Positions 14,571 to 23,770 of a stretch of 36,008 bases of DNA are shown one piece after another. Position 1 is the stretch's first letter; each line of letters opens with the position of its first letter. A program made the position numbers and the translations under genes. The notes under the pieces were generated by a model. It was given only the letters and a program-made list of their open reading frames with translations. It was not told where the DNA came from and made no database searches. The DNA is taken from assembly GCF_900101685.1 (NCBI RefSeq), contig NZ_FMZZ01000027.1, positions 1-36,008 on the forward strand, given 5' to 3'. This DNA comes from Actinokineospora iranica (GTDB lineage Bacteria; Actinomycetota; Actinomycetes; Mycobacteriales; Pseudonocardiaceae).

Positions 14571-15572
14571 TCAGGCGGGCAGGCCCAGGCCCTTGGCCAG
14601 GACGGGCCAGGAGTTCTTGAGTTCGCGTTCCCAGTAGGGCCAGCTGTGGGTGCCCTTGCCGTAGTAGTTCACGGTCACGGGGATGCCCTTCTTGCGCAGC
14701 TTGTCGGTGAAGCTCTTGGACGACTGCAAGGACACCGGCTCGATCAGGTCGAACGCGCCCGCCTTGTCCAGCGGGCCCGCGCTGCCGTCGCCGCAGGAGA
14801 CGTAGAGGCCGATGCCGCGGAAGGCCTCGACGTTGTCGTAGGGGTTGCGGGAGGTCCAAATGCTGCGCTGGAGGTACTCGTTGCCCCACAGGGCGTAGAA
14901 CAGCAGGCCCTCACTCACCACAATGCCGTTGATGAACTGCGGCACGCCCCACAGCATGGTGTTCGGGATGCCGCTGTAGCTCGCCGCCGCCCGGAACAGG
15001 CCCGGGTGGCGGAACGTGTAGGCCAGGGCGCCGTAGCCGCCGATGGACAGGCCCGCCCCGACGCGGACGTCGTTCGCGCGGTAGCCGCGTTCGACGATCT
15101 GCTTGACCTCCTTGGTGTGGAAGGTCTCCCAGTCGGGCTTGTTGGCGCCGCCGAAGTTCCACCACGAGGTGTACATGCCGACCTGGCCGTCGGTCGGCAT
15201 GACGACCAGGACGTCCTTGTTGGCGGTGAACTCCTCGACGTCGGTGAAGTGGGTCCAGGACTGGTAGTCCTTGTCCTCGCAGCAGCCGTGCAGCAGCCAC
15301 AGCGACGGCCAGGTGCGGGTGGGCTGCGCGTCCCAGTTGGACGGCAGGAGCAGGCGGACCTTCCCGTTGAAGCCCAGCGCCGGGGAGGCGATGTCCAAGT
15401 CGACGGTTCTCGCGTCGATGCGGGTCTCGCTGACGACTCTGGCGCCGTCGTCCGCGGTGATGCCGACCGCGGAGGGCGCGGCCTGGGCACTCGGGATGGT
15501 CAGGGGGACGGCCACCGCGGCGGCGACGGCGAAGCCCGCGACCCAACGGGTGACGGGGCGTAAACGGGTCAT
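14571..15572 (-). CDS. Secreted antigen-85-like esterase/acyltransferase
   Basis: A 333-residue exported protein of the esterase D/antigen 85 family (PF00756). The signal peptide covers about residues 1-32 (basic MTRLRPVTR, hydrophobic core, AQA-AP cleavage). Resemblance to mycobacterial Ag85 mycolyltransferases is seen in LLHGCCEDKDYQSW at 93-106, VVMPTDGQVGMYTSWW at 123-138, the nucleophile GLSIGG with Ser176, LYVSCGDG, and GTHSWPYW with the catalytic His309. Ag85 transfers mycolate to trehalose or arabinogalactan; here only acyl transfer or ester hydrolysis outside the membrane can be inferred. The ATG at 15572 has GGAGG five bases upstream. It follows the accD4-like gene by 122 bases in the same direction. 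Confidence 0.88.
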   Translation of the reverse strand: MTRLRPVTRWVAGFAVAAAVAVPLTIPSAQAAPSAVGITADDGARVVSETRIDARTVDLDIASPALGFNGKVRLLLPSNWDAQPTRTWPSLWLLHGCCEDKDYQSWTHFTDVEEFTANKDVLVVMPTDGQVGMYTSWWNFGGANKPDWETFHTKEVKQIVERGYRANDVRVGAGLSIGGYGALAYTFRHPGLFRAAASYSGIPNTMLWGVPQFINGIVVSEGLLFYALWGNEYLQRSIWTSRNPYDNVEAFRGIGLYVSCGDGSAGPLDKAGAFDLIEPVSLQSSKSFTDKLRKKGIPVTVNYYGKGTHSWPYWERELKNSWPVLAKGLGLPA

Positions 15573-15586
15573 GCGGACCTCCGGGA

Positions 15587-15700
15587 TCACAGCTTCGTGG
15601 TGCACAGTTCTTACTTCACGGCTTGGCACTGCACAAGGTCGGGTCTCACAACGCGCGTTCGTCTTTCACAGCTTCGTCTGCACAGCTTCGTCTTTCACAG
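15587..15700. repeat. Short direct repeats (CACAGCTTCGT) between accD4-like and esterase genes
   Basis: CACAGCTTCGT occurs at 15588-15598, 15667-15677 and 15681-15691. Diverged copies (GCACAGTTCTT, TCACGGCTTGG, TCACAGCG) lie between and after, the last touching the accD4-like stop codon at 15695. The two adjacent exact copies are 14 bases apart. It is either a small decayed tandem repeat or iterated protein-binding sites in the leader of the esterase gene. Confidence 0.5.
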
Positions 15701-17266
15701 CGGGATGTTTCCGTGTTTGCGGGTAGGCCCGGACACGGCCTTGTCGCGCAGCATCCGCAGCGCGCGGGTGACCGCGAGCCGGGTGTGGGACGGCTCGATG
15801 ACCGCGTCCACATAGCCGCGTTCGGCTGCGGCGTAAGGGGTGCCGATGGTGTCGTGGTGATGCGCGGCCAGCTCGCGCTCGCGGTCCGCCCGCTCCTGAC
15901 CGGACAGGGCGGCGAGTTCGCGGCGGTGCAGGACCTGCACCGCGGCCTCGGTGCCGACCACGGCGATGCGCGCGGTGGGCCAGGCCAGGTTGACGTCCGC
16001 GCCCAGGTGCTTGGAGCCCATCACCGCGTAACCGCCGCCGTATGCCTTGCGAACCACGACCGTCACCTGCGGCACCGTGGCCTCGGCGTAGGCGTAGAGC
16101 AGCTTCGCGCCGCGGCGGATGATGCCGCCGCGCTCCTGGTCCACACCGGGCATGTAGCCGGGCACGTCGGCGAAGGTCAGCAGCGGCAGGCCGAACGCGT
16201 CGCAGAAGCGCACGAACCGGGCCGCCTTCTCGGATGCGTCGATGTCGATGGCGCCCGCGAAGAACATCGGCTGGTTCGCCACCACGCCGACCGAGCGGCC
16301 CGCGACCCGGGCGAAGCCGACGATCATGTTGGGCGCGAACGCCTGGTGCACCTGGTGAAGCTCGCCGTCGTCCACGACGCGGGCGATCACCTCGGTCATG
16401 TCGTAGGCGCGGTTCTCGCCGTCGGGGACGATCCCGTCCAGCTCACGGTCGCGGTCGGTGATCCCGGCGGCGGTGTCGTCGGCGTACTCCGGGGCCGCGC
16501 CGAGGTTGTTGGAGGGCAGGTAGCCCAGCAGGGTCTTGACCCAGTCGAGCGCGTCGTCCTCGTCTTGCGCCAGGTAGTGCGCGTTGCCCGAGACGCTGGC
16601 GTTGGTGTGCGGGCCGCCAAGCTCGTCGAGGGTGACCGACTCGCCGGTGGCCGCGCGCACCACGTCCGGGCCGGTGACGACCATGTGCGAGGTGTTCTCG
16701 ACCATGACGGTGAAGTCGGTCAGCGCCGGGGCGTAGACCGCGCCGCCCGCGCAGGGGCCAAGGATCATCGAGATCTGCGGGATGACCCCGGAGGCGTTGG
16801 TGTGCCGCACGGCCTGCTGCGCGTAGAGCGCCAGGGAGGACACGCCCTCCTGGATGCGGGCCCCGCCGCCGTCGTTGATGCCGATGACCGGGCAGCCGAT
16901 CTTGGCTGCGAGGTCCATGACCTTGATGACCTTCGCGCCGTTGGCCTCGCCGATGCTGCCGCCGTAGACGCTGAAGTCCTGCGCGAAGACCGCGATCGGC
17001 CGACCGTCCACTTCCGCGTGTCCGGCGACGACGCCGTCGCCGTAGGGGCGGTCGGCGTCGAGGCCGAAGTCCCGGCAGCCGTGCTGGACGAACTCGTCCA
17101 GCTCCACGAACGACCCGGCGTCCACCAGCGCCAGCACCCGCTCGCGCGCGGTCAGCTTCCCCTTCGGGTGCTGGCGGTCCGCGGCCCGCTTCTCCTGCCG
17201 CGCCAACTGCTCCGAGCGCAGCAGCAGCTCGCCGACCGCGACTCCCGCGCTTTCGGGAACGGCCAT
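15695..17266 (-). CDS. accD4: Acyl-CoA carboxylase beta (carboxyltransferase) subunit, AccD4-like
   Basis: A 523-residue carboxyltransferase that moves CO2 from carboxybiotin to the alpha-carbon of an acyl-CoA. Family segments include KGKLTARERVLALVDAGSF, the oxyanion-forming GGGARIQEG and GPCAGGAVYAPALTDF, FFAGAIDIDASEKAARFV, LLTFADVPGYMPGVDQER, and the C-terminal KAYGGGYAVMGSKHLGAD. No biotin-carrying alpha subunit is in the window, so it must share one encoded elsewhere. Its place directly after the FadD32- and Pks13-like genes matches mycobacterial accD4, which supplies long carboxyacyl extender units; AccD4 rather than propionyl-CoA AccD5 is inferred from context, not from residues. The ATG at 17266 has AAGGAGG six bases upstream and lies 24 bases after the PKS stop. 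Confidence 0.9.
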   Translation of the reverse strand: MAVPESAGVAVGELLLRSEQLARQEKRAADRQHPKGKLTARERVLALVDAGSFVELDEFVQHGCRDFGLDADRPYGDGVVAGHAEVDGRPIAVFAQDFSVYGGSIGEANGAKVIKVMDLAAKIGCPVIGINDGGGARIQEGVSSLALYAQQAVRHTNASGVIPQISMILGPCAGGAVYAPALTDFTVMVENTSHMVVTGPDVVRAATGESVTLDELGGPHTNASVSGNAHYLAQDEDDALDWVKTLLGYLPSNNLGAAPEYADDTAAGITDRDRELDGIVPDGENRAYDMTEVIARVVDDGELHQVHQAFAPNMIVGFARVAGRSVGVVANQPMFFAGAIDIDASEKAARFVRFCDAFGLPLLTFADVPGYMPGVDQERGGIIRRGAKLLYAYAEATVPQVTVVVRKAYGGGYAVMGSKHLGADVNLAWPTARIAVVGTEAAVQVLHRRELAALSGQERADRERELAAHHHDTIGTPYAAAERGYVDAVIEPSHTRLAVTRALRMLRDKAVSGPTRKHGNIPL

Positions 17267-17290
17267 GGTGGACCTCCTTGTCCCAGCGCC

Positions 17291-20200
17291 TCAGACCCGA
17301 ACGGGCGAGGCGAGTGTTCGGGCCAGGTGCCGGGCGAGCGTGCTCACCCGCGGCGGGTCGATCATCGTCAGGTGATCTCCGGGAACCCGGACGACGTGCA
17401 GGTCCGAGCACAGCTCGTCCCAGCCGAGGGTGTCGTCGGTGCGCAGGTAACGCGGGTCGAGCGTGGTGGTCAGCGGGTGCGGGTCCATGGCGCGCAGCAG
17501 AACCACGCGGCCGGAGTACGGGCGGGGCCGGTAGCGCTCGGCCACCCGGGCGTCCACATAGGACGTGTACTGGTGGCGCAGCACGGCCTCGCCCATCTGC
17601 GGCAGGGCCGCGAGGCGGTCGATCACATAGCCGATCTGGTCGTCCTCGGGCAGCGTGGGCAGCGCCGACAGGTCGAGCGTGACGCCGTAGGTCTGCTCCA
17701 CGTGCTCGGCGAAGCGGTCGAACCGGTCGAGCAGCAGCCGGTCGCTCTCGGGCTCGTCGCCGCGCAGCGGCAGGATCGTGTCGATCAGCACGACCTGCTC
17801 CACCCGCTCGCCGAGTTCGGTGAGCAGGTGCGCCACCTCGTAGGCCAGGCAGCCGCCGAAGGACCAGCCGCCGAGCCGGTAGGGGCCGACCGGCTGGATC
17901 TCGCGCAGCATCTCCAGGTAGCGGTGGGCCTTGCCCTCCACTGTGGACTCGTCGTCCAGCCGCTCGAAGCCGTAGACCGGGAAGCCTTCCGGCAGCTCGG
18001 AAACCAGCGGGTGGTAGACGCTGGTCGGCCCGCCCGCCGGGTGGAACAGCAGCAGCGGCACGCCGTTTCCGGTCGCCCGCAACGTGTTCAGCACCCCGTC
18101 GGTCGCGCCCTCGACCTCCGCGCGCAGCAGGTCGGCCATCGCGGCGATGGTCGGCCGGGCGAACAGGGTGGCCACCGGCGGCGCCGCGTCGGCGAGCCGG
18201 GTGCTGACGGCATCGTGCACCCGGCGGACCGCGGCGTCGTCGCCGCCGAGGTCGTAGAAGCTGCGGTGCACGCCTGCGGGCTCGCTGCCCAGGGCGTCGG
18301 TCCACACCAGCGCGAGCCAGCGCTCGGTCGGGTCCCGGGGGCCGATCACGGGCGCGGGCTCAGCGGCCGCGGGGTCCGCGACCAGGGGATCTGTGTCCGT
18401 GGGCACGGAGACCGGAGCCAGCGCGGCGGGCAGGCCCAACTCGTCGGCGATGTGGTCGGCCACCTCGCGCAGGCTCGCCCCGCGCAGCAGCAGCGACACC
18501 GGCAGCGTGGTCTCGAAGTCACGCTGCACGCCCGCGCGCAGCCGCATCGCCATCAGCGAGTCCAGGCCGAGCCCGGTGAGCGGGGCCGACCGGTCGACGG
18601 ACTCCGGCGCGGCGCCGATGAGCGCGGCCAGTCCGGTGACGAGGTGGTCGAGCACGGCCGTGCGCGGGTCGGGCAGCGACCGCAGCGCCGCGAGGCCGGC
18701 CCAGCCGGTCGGCTCGTCCGCCGCCGCCCCGCCCGCGAGCCCGGCGAGGAACGGCCTGCGGCCCAGGTCGGGGAACAGCGCGAGCGTGCGGGGGATGTCC
18801 AGGCGGGCGACGCCGACGCCGGAGCGGTCGTGGGCGAGCAGCCCGGCGAGGGCGGCCATGCCCTGCTCCGGCTCCAGTTCGGCGAGCACGGCGTTGGCGC
18901 GGCTCTCCCCGCTCTCCCCCGCCCACGCGCCCCAGTTGACCGTCACGGCGGGCAGGCCCGCGGCGCGGCGGGAGTCCACCAGCGCGTCCAGCCAGGCGTT
19001 CGCCGTGGCGTAGGCGGCCTGCCCCGGCGAGCCGACCAGGCCCGCGATCGAGGAGAACGCCACCCACCAGTCCAGCGGGATCGCCGCGGTGGCCTCGTGC
19101 AGCCGCAGGCCGCCGAGCGCCTTCGGCCGCCACACCCGGGCGATGGCCGCCTCGGTGAGCAGCGCCGCGGGCTGGTCGTCGAGCACACCCGCCGCGTGCA
19201 CGACACCGCGCAGCGGCACGCCGTCGCGCTGGGCGTGGGAGACCAGGCGGTCGGCGAAACCGGGTTCGGCGAGGTCGCCGAGCACCACCTCGACCTGGGC
19301 GTTCGCCGACCGCACGAGGTCATCGACCTCGGGCCGGTGCGTGCGGCCCGCCAGCACGATCCGGGTCGCGCCCGCCTCGGCCAGCCAGGCCGCGACGAGC
19401 CTGCCCAGCTCGCCGAGACCGCCGGTGATCACGTAGGCGCCGTCGCGGACCAGTGGCTGGTCCGGGTCGGCCGCCTCGACGGACGCGGCGGCCAGCCGGG
19501 CGCGCAGCCGCCGCCCGTGCCGCCACAGCACCTCGTCGTCGTCGCGGTCGGCGCGCACCTCGGCGGCCGCGGCGGGCGCGCCGGACTCGGCGTCGAGGTC
19601 GACCAGGGTCGCGCGCAGTTCGGGGTGCTCGAAGGCGAGCACCCGGACCAGGCCGCGCAGGCACGCCAGGCCGGGTTCGCCCGGCTCGCCGTCGACGGCG
19701 GTGGCGCCGGTCGTGGCCAGCCACAGCCGGGGCGGCGTCGCGCCGGACTCGGCGAGCACGGCGACGACGCGGGCCACGGTGTGCACCAGGGCCTCGGCGC
19801 GGGCCGGGTCGCGGTAGCGGGCGGGCGGACCGGCGACGAGCACGACACCGGAAGGCTTGTCGCGCAACGACTCCACCAGGGTGTCGAGGTCGGCGGCGCG
19901 CACGTCGTCGCCCGTGGCGACCAGTTCGTCGGCCAGGTCGGGCAGGGCAGGCTCGTCGAGGACGTCACCCTCGACCAGCACCCAGGAGCGCGGCTCGGCC
20001 GCGGCGGCCACCGGCAGCGGCGCGGCGTCCCAGCGGCGTTCGACGGCCAGTTCCGGCCACGCGCCGGGGGTCTGGCCGAGTGCGGCGGCGCGGACGTCGG
20101 ACAGCTCGACCAGCACCTGGCCGTCCACGTCGAGCAGCCAGACCGTGCCGAGCAGGGTGCGGCTGTCGGCCACGCCCATCGTCGCCACGCAGCGGACGCC

Positions 20201-23200
20201 GCGCGCCGGATCGCCGACCACGCGGGCGCGGCCGATGGCGGTGGGCACGTAGCGGCCGTGCGTGCCGGGCAGCCCGAACACCGCGGCGGCCAGCGCGTGC
20301 AGGCAGGCGTCGGCAAGCGCCGGGTGCAGGGCGAAGCGGCGGTGGCCGCCCGCCTCGGCGGGCAGCCGGACCTGGGCCGACGCCCAGCCCGGCTCGGCCA
20401 CGACCGCGCTGAGGCCGCGGAAGGCGGGGCCGTAGTCCTGGCCGCTCGCGGCGAACGCGGCGTAGAGGTCCAGCGGCTCGCCCGCGCCCGCGGCCGGAAG
20501 CTCGCCGAGCGGGTCGGCTGCGGCGGCGCGGACGGTCGCGGTGGCGTGTGTGGTCCAGGCGCCGTCAGCGGATCGGGAGCGGACGGTGACCCGGCCCGCC
20601 GAATCCAGCGTTGTGCTCAGCGTGGTCGCCTGGCCCAGCGCCAGGAACTCGGCCAACTCCAGGTCGACGACCTCGACGGCCGTCGTGCCCAGCGCGGACC
20701 GGCCCGCGGACAGTGCCAGTTCCAGGAACGCGGTGCCGGGCAGCACCACGACGCCGTAGGCGCGGTGGTCGGCCAGCCACGGCAGCGGGTCGGCGCTCAG
20801 ATCGGCCTGCCACACGTGCGTTCCGTCGTCGGGAAGCTCGACGTGCGCGCCGAGCAGCGGGTGCCCGGCGCCCGCCGCCGGGGCGGGGTCGGGCGCCCAA
20901 TGGCGTTCGTGCCGCCACACCGGGCCGGGCAGGTCCAGCACCGGGGCACTGGGGTAGCGCGCGGCGATGGCGGCCGAATCGCCGCCGACGTGCAGGGCGG
21001 CGACGGCGCGCAGCCACTCGGCGACCCCGGTGTCCCTGCGCAGCGTGGGGATGGCGAGCGCGGTCGCCCCGCGCGCCGCGGCGGTCTGCTCCACGCCGGT
21101 GAGCGCGATCGGGTGCGGGGAGATCTCCAGGAACGTGGTGTGGCCCGCGGCGAGCGCGGCGGCGACGGCCTGGGTGAAGCGGACCGGCCGCCGCAGGTTC
21201 GCCGCCCAGTAGTCGGCGTCGAAGGCGGGCCGGTCGGTCGGGTCGTCCAGGACGCTGGAGAAGCACGGCGTCACCGGCTCTGCCGGGGCGAGCCCGACCA
21301 GGTCGGCGCGGAACCCGTCGAGGTACGGGTCGACGGTCGGGGCGTGGCCCGCGCCGCCGACGGCGAGTTTGCGCGCCAGCCTGCCCAGGCCCTCCACGTG
21401 CGCGACCAGGTCGGCGACGGCCGCGGCGGGCCCGGTGACGGTGCACTGCTCGGGTGAGGCGTGCACGGCGATCTCGACGCCGGGGAAGCGCTCGGCCAAG
21501 TCGGCGAACTCGGCCTCGGACAGCTCGAGCACGGCCATCGCGCCCTCGCCGCCGCTCTCGATGCCCGCGAGCAGCGCCGTGCGGACGAGCACCACGCGCA
21601 GGCCCTGGGCCTGGTCGAGAGCGCCCGCGACCACCGCGGCGGCGACCTCGCCGACGGAGTGGCCGAGCACGGCGGACGGGCGGACGCCGTGCGCGCGCCA
21701 CAGCGCGGCCAAGGCGATCTGCGTCCCGTAGAGCGCGGGCGCGGCCACGGCGAAGCCCACGGGCTCAGCGCAGGCGAGGACTTCCCGCAGCGAAAAACCG
21801 GCCTCGGCGACGAACAGCGGCTCCAACTCGTCCACGGCGGCGCGGAAAGCGGGCTCGTCCAGCAGTTCGCGGCCCATGCCCTGCCAGTAGGAGCCGAAGC
21901 CGGAGAAGACGAACACCGGCCCGCGTCCGCGCACCGGGCCGCCACTGACCACAGTGGACGATGGGGTGCCCGCGGCGAGCGCGCGCAGGCCCTCGACCGC
22001 CGCCGCGCGGCCCGCGCCGACGACCGCGGCGCGCACGGCCAGGTGGTCGCGGCGGTTCACCAGCACACCGGCCACATCCGGCAGCGGCGCGCGCAGGCCC
22101 GCCGGGGACTCCAGCCAGTCGGCGAGATCGGCCGCGCGGGTGCGCAGGCTCTCGGCCGATGCCGCCGACAGCGCGAAGACCTCCGGGCGGTCGGTGTCGA
22201 CCGCGCGCGGCGCGGGCGCGGTCGGCCACTCCTCCAGCACGACATGGGCGTTGCTGCCGCCGAAGCCGAACGCCGACACCCCGGCGTAGGCCAGGCCCGA
22301 ATACCTCGGCCACGGCGTGCCCTCCGCGGTGACCCGCAGGTTCATGGCGTCGAAATCGATGTGCGGGTTGGGCTTGTCGAAGTGCAGGCTCGCCGGAATG
22401 CGGCCGTGCGTGAGCGACAGCACGACCTTGATGAGCCCGACGATGCCCGCCGCGCCCTCCAGATGGCCCAGGTTCGTCTTGACCGAGCCGATCAGCAGCG
22501 GCCTGCCCGCGCCGCGGCCCGTGCCGAGCACCGCGCCCAGCGCGCCCGCCTCGATCGGGTCGCCGAGCAGCGTCCCGGTGCCGTGCGCCTCCACATAGTC
22601 CACAGTGGCCGGATCGATCTCGGCGGCCGGGTAGACCTCGGCGAGCAGCGCCTCCTGCGCGTCCGGGTTCGGGGCCATCATGCCGTTGGAGCGGCCGTCG
22701 GAGTTGGTGGCGCTGCCGTTGATCAGGGCCAGCACCCGGTCGCCGTTGGCGCGGGCGTCGCTGAGCCTGCGCAGCACGACCACGCCGCAGCCCTCGCCGC
22801 GCACGATCCCGTCGGCGGCGGCGTCGAACGCCTTGCAGCGGCCGTCCGGGGCGAGCACGCCCGCGCTGTCGAAGTTCGCGGTCACCCCGGGGGTGAGCAT
22901 GAGGTTGACGCCGCCGACGATCGCCGCGTCCGCCTCGCCCCGGCGCAGGCCCTGCACCGCGTGGTGCACCGCGACCAGCGACGACGAGCACGCGGTGTCC
23001 ACGACCATGCTCGGCCCGCGCAGGTCGAGCAGGTACGACAGCCGGTTGGCGATCACGCTCGCCGCCGCCCCGGTGCCCGACCAGGCGTCGATGCCCGCGA
23101 CGTCGCCCATGGTGAACATGCCGTACTCGGTGGCCGACACTCCCATGTAGACACCCGTGCGGGTGCCGCGCAGCGTGCCGGGCGCGATGCCCGCGTGCTC

Positions 23201-23770
23201 CAGCGCCGCCCAGGCGACCTCCAGCACGATCCGCTGCTGCGGGTCCATCACCGCCGCCTCGCGCGGGGTGATGCCGAAGAACGCGGCGTCGAACCCGGCC
23301 ACGTCATCGAGGTAGCCGCCTGCGGCGGGCAGGTCGTCCAGCACGTGGTCCGGCCCGCGCCACCGGCCGTCGGGCCGGGTGCCGATCGCGTCCTCGCCGC
23401 GGATGAGCAGGTCCCAGAACGCGGCGGGCGAGTCGATCCCGCCGGGCAGCCTGCACCCGATGCCGACCACCGCGATCGGCTCCCCGGGGGCGGGCGCGGA
23501 ACCGCGCCCGAGCACCGCGGCCGGGCGCGCGTCCGCCACCGCGGCGGCCAGCGCGGCGACGGTCGGGTGCTGGTAGCCGAAGGTCGGGGGCAGCGTGCGG
23601 CCCGCGTGCGCGCCGAGTTCGCCGATCAGGCCCACCATGTCGCGTGAGGACAGTCCGTACTCGTGCAGCGACCGCTCGGGGTCGATCGCGGCCGGGGCCA
23701 GGCCCGCGGTCTTCGCGACCCGCTCGATCAGCCAGTCGATCAGGTCCCGGACCTCGTCATCGGAGTTCAT
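17291..23770 (-). CDS. pks13: Pks13-like type I polyketide synthase with added DH and KR
   Basis: A 2159-residue megasynthase. Domains in order: N-terminal carrier 1-80 (GLSSRD, Ser42); KS 98-515 (Cys261, His396, His436); AT 617-910 (GHSVGE, Ser705; His809 in VGGAGH); DH 969-1230 (His1002 in HRAYGVVVLP, Asp1154 in HPALADA); KR about 1240-1660 (GGLGELG, Lys1550, Tyr1587, LDD as in B-type); carrier 1705-1775 (GLDSL, Ser1738); a third carrier-like domain 1811-1885 with LGGDD where the serine should be; and TE 1903-2159 (GWSFGG Ser1970, Asp1997, His2133). Mycobacterial Pks13, which condenses two fatty chains into a mycolate, is ACP-KS-AT-ACP-TE, so the ends match and the DH-KR middle is extra. 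No ER is seen. ATG overlaps the ligase stop (ATGA). Confidence 0.92.
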   Translation of the reverse strand: MNSDDEVRDLIDWLIERVAKTAGLAPAAIDPERSLHEYGLSSRDMVGLIGELGAHAGRTLPPTFGYQHPTVAALAAAVADARPAAVLGRGSAPAPGEPIAVVGIGCRLPGGIDSPAAFWDLLIRGEDAIGTRPDGRWRGPDHVLDDLPAAGGYLDDVAGFDAAFFGITPREAAVMDPQQRIVLEVAWAALEHAGIAPGTLRGTRTGVYMGVSATEYGMFTMGDVAGIDAWSGTGAAASVIANRLSYLLDLRGPSMVVDTACSSSLVAVHHAVQGLRRGEADAAIVGGVNLMLTPGVTANFDSAGVLAPDGRCKAFDAAADGIVRGEGCGVVVLRRLSDARANGDRVLALINGSATNSDGRSNGMMAPNPDAQEALLAEVYPAAEIDPATVDYVEAHGTGTLLGDPIEAGALGAVLGTGRGAGRPLLIGSVKTNLGHLEGAAGIVGLIKVVLSLTHGRIPASLHFDKPNPHIDFDAMNLRVTAEGTPWPRYSGLAYAGVSAFGFGGSNAHVVLEEWPTAPAPRAVDTDRPEVFALSAASAESLRTRAADLADWLESPAGLRAPLPDVAGVLVNRRDHLAVRAAVVGAGRAAAVEGLRALAAGTPSSTVVSGGPVRGRGPVFVFSGFGSYWQGMGRELLDEPAFRAAVDELEPLFVAEAGFSLREVLACAEPVGFAVAAPALYGTQIALAALWRAHGVRPSAVLGHSVGEVAAAVVAGALDQAQGLRVVLVRTALLAGIESGGEGAMAVLELSEAEFADLAERFPGVEIAVHASPEQCTVTGPAAAVADLVAHVEGLGRLARKLAVGGAGHAPTVDPYLDGFRADLVGLAPAEPVTPCFSSVLDDPTDRPAFDADYWAANLRRPVRFTQAVAAALAAGHTTFLEISPHPIALTGVEQTAAARGATALAIPTLRRDTGVAEWLRAVAALHVGGDSAAIAARYPSAPVLDLPGPVWRHERHWAPDPAPAAGAGHPLLGAHVELPDDGTHVWQADLSADPLPWLADHRAYGVVVLPGTAFLELALSAGRSALGTTAVEVVDLELAEFLALGQATTLSTTLDSAGRVTVRSRSADGAWTTHATATVRAAAADPLGELPAAGAGEPLDLYAAFAASGQDYGPAFRGLSAVVAEPGWASAQVRLPAEAGGHRRFALHPALADACLHALAAAVFGLPGTHGRYVPTAIGRARVVGDPARGVRCVATMGVADSRTLLGTVWLLDVDGQVLVELSDVRAAALGQTPGAWPELAVERRWDAAPLPVAAAAEPRSWVLVEGDVLDEPALPDLADELVATGDDVRAADLDTLVESLRDKPSGVVLVAGPPARYRDPARAEALVHTVARVVAVLAESGATPPRLWLATTGATAVDGEPGEPGLACLRGLVRVLAFEHPELRATLVDLDAESGAPAAAAEVRADRDDDEVLWRHGRRLRARLAAASVEAADPDQPLVRDGAYVITGGLGELGRLVAAWLAEAGATRIVLAGRTHRPEVDDLVRSANAQVEVVLGDLAEPGFADRLVSHAQRDGVPLRGVVHAAGVLDDQPAALLTEAAIARVWRPKALGGLRLHEATAAIPLDWWVAFSSIAGLVGSPGQAAYATANAWLDALVDSRRAAGLPAVTVNWGAWAGESGESRANAVLAELEPEQGMAALAGLLAHDRSGVGVARLDIPRTLALFPDLGRRPFLAGLAGGAAADEPTGWAGLAALRSLPDPRTAVLDHLVTGLAALIGAAPESVDRSAPLTGLGLDSLMAMRLRAGVQRDFETTLPVSLLLRGASLREVADHIADELGLPAALAPVSVPTDTDPLVADPAAAEPAPVIGPRDPTERWLALVWTDALGSEPAGVHRSFYDLGGDDAAVRRVHDAVSTRLADAAPPVATLFARPTIAAMADLLRAEVEGATDGVLNTLRATGNGVPLLLFHPAGGPTSVYHPLVSELPEGFPVYGFERLDDESTVEGKAHRYLEMLREIQPVGPYRLGGWSFGGCLAYEVAHLLTELGERVEQVVLIDTILPLRGDEPESDRLLLDRFDRFAEHVEQTYGVTLDLSALPTLPEDDQIGYVIDRLAALPQMGEAVLRHQYTSYVDARVAERYRPRPYSGRVVLLRAMDPHPLTTTLDPRYLRTDDTLGWDELCSDLHVVRVPGDHLTMIDPPRVSTLARHLARTLASPVRV

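Noticed and set aside
15623..21457. A 1944-residue plus-strand open frame
   Set aside because: It is the antisense mirror of the accD4-like gene and the PKS, with Arg/Gly/Val/His/Asp-rich low-complexity translation and no domains. GC-rich codon bias on the minus strand creates it.
17291..23770. An ER (enoylreductase) domain in the synthase
   Set aside because: The stretch between DH and KR (about residues 1240-1440) looks like the structural half of the ketoreductase and lacks the ER nucleotide-binding motif.
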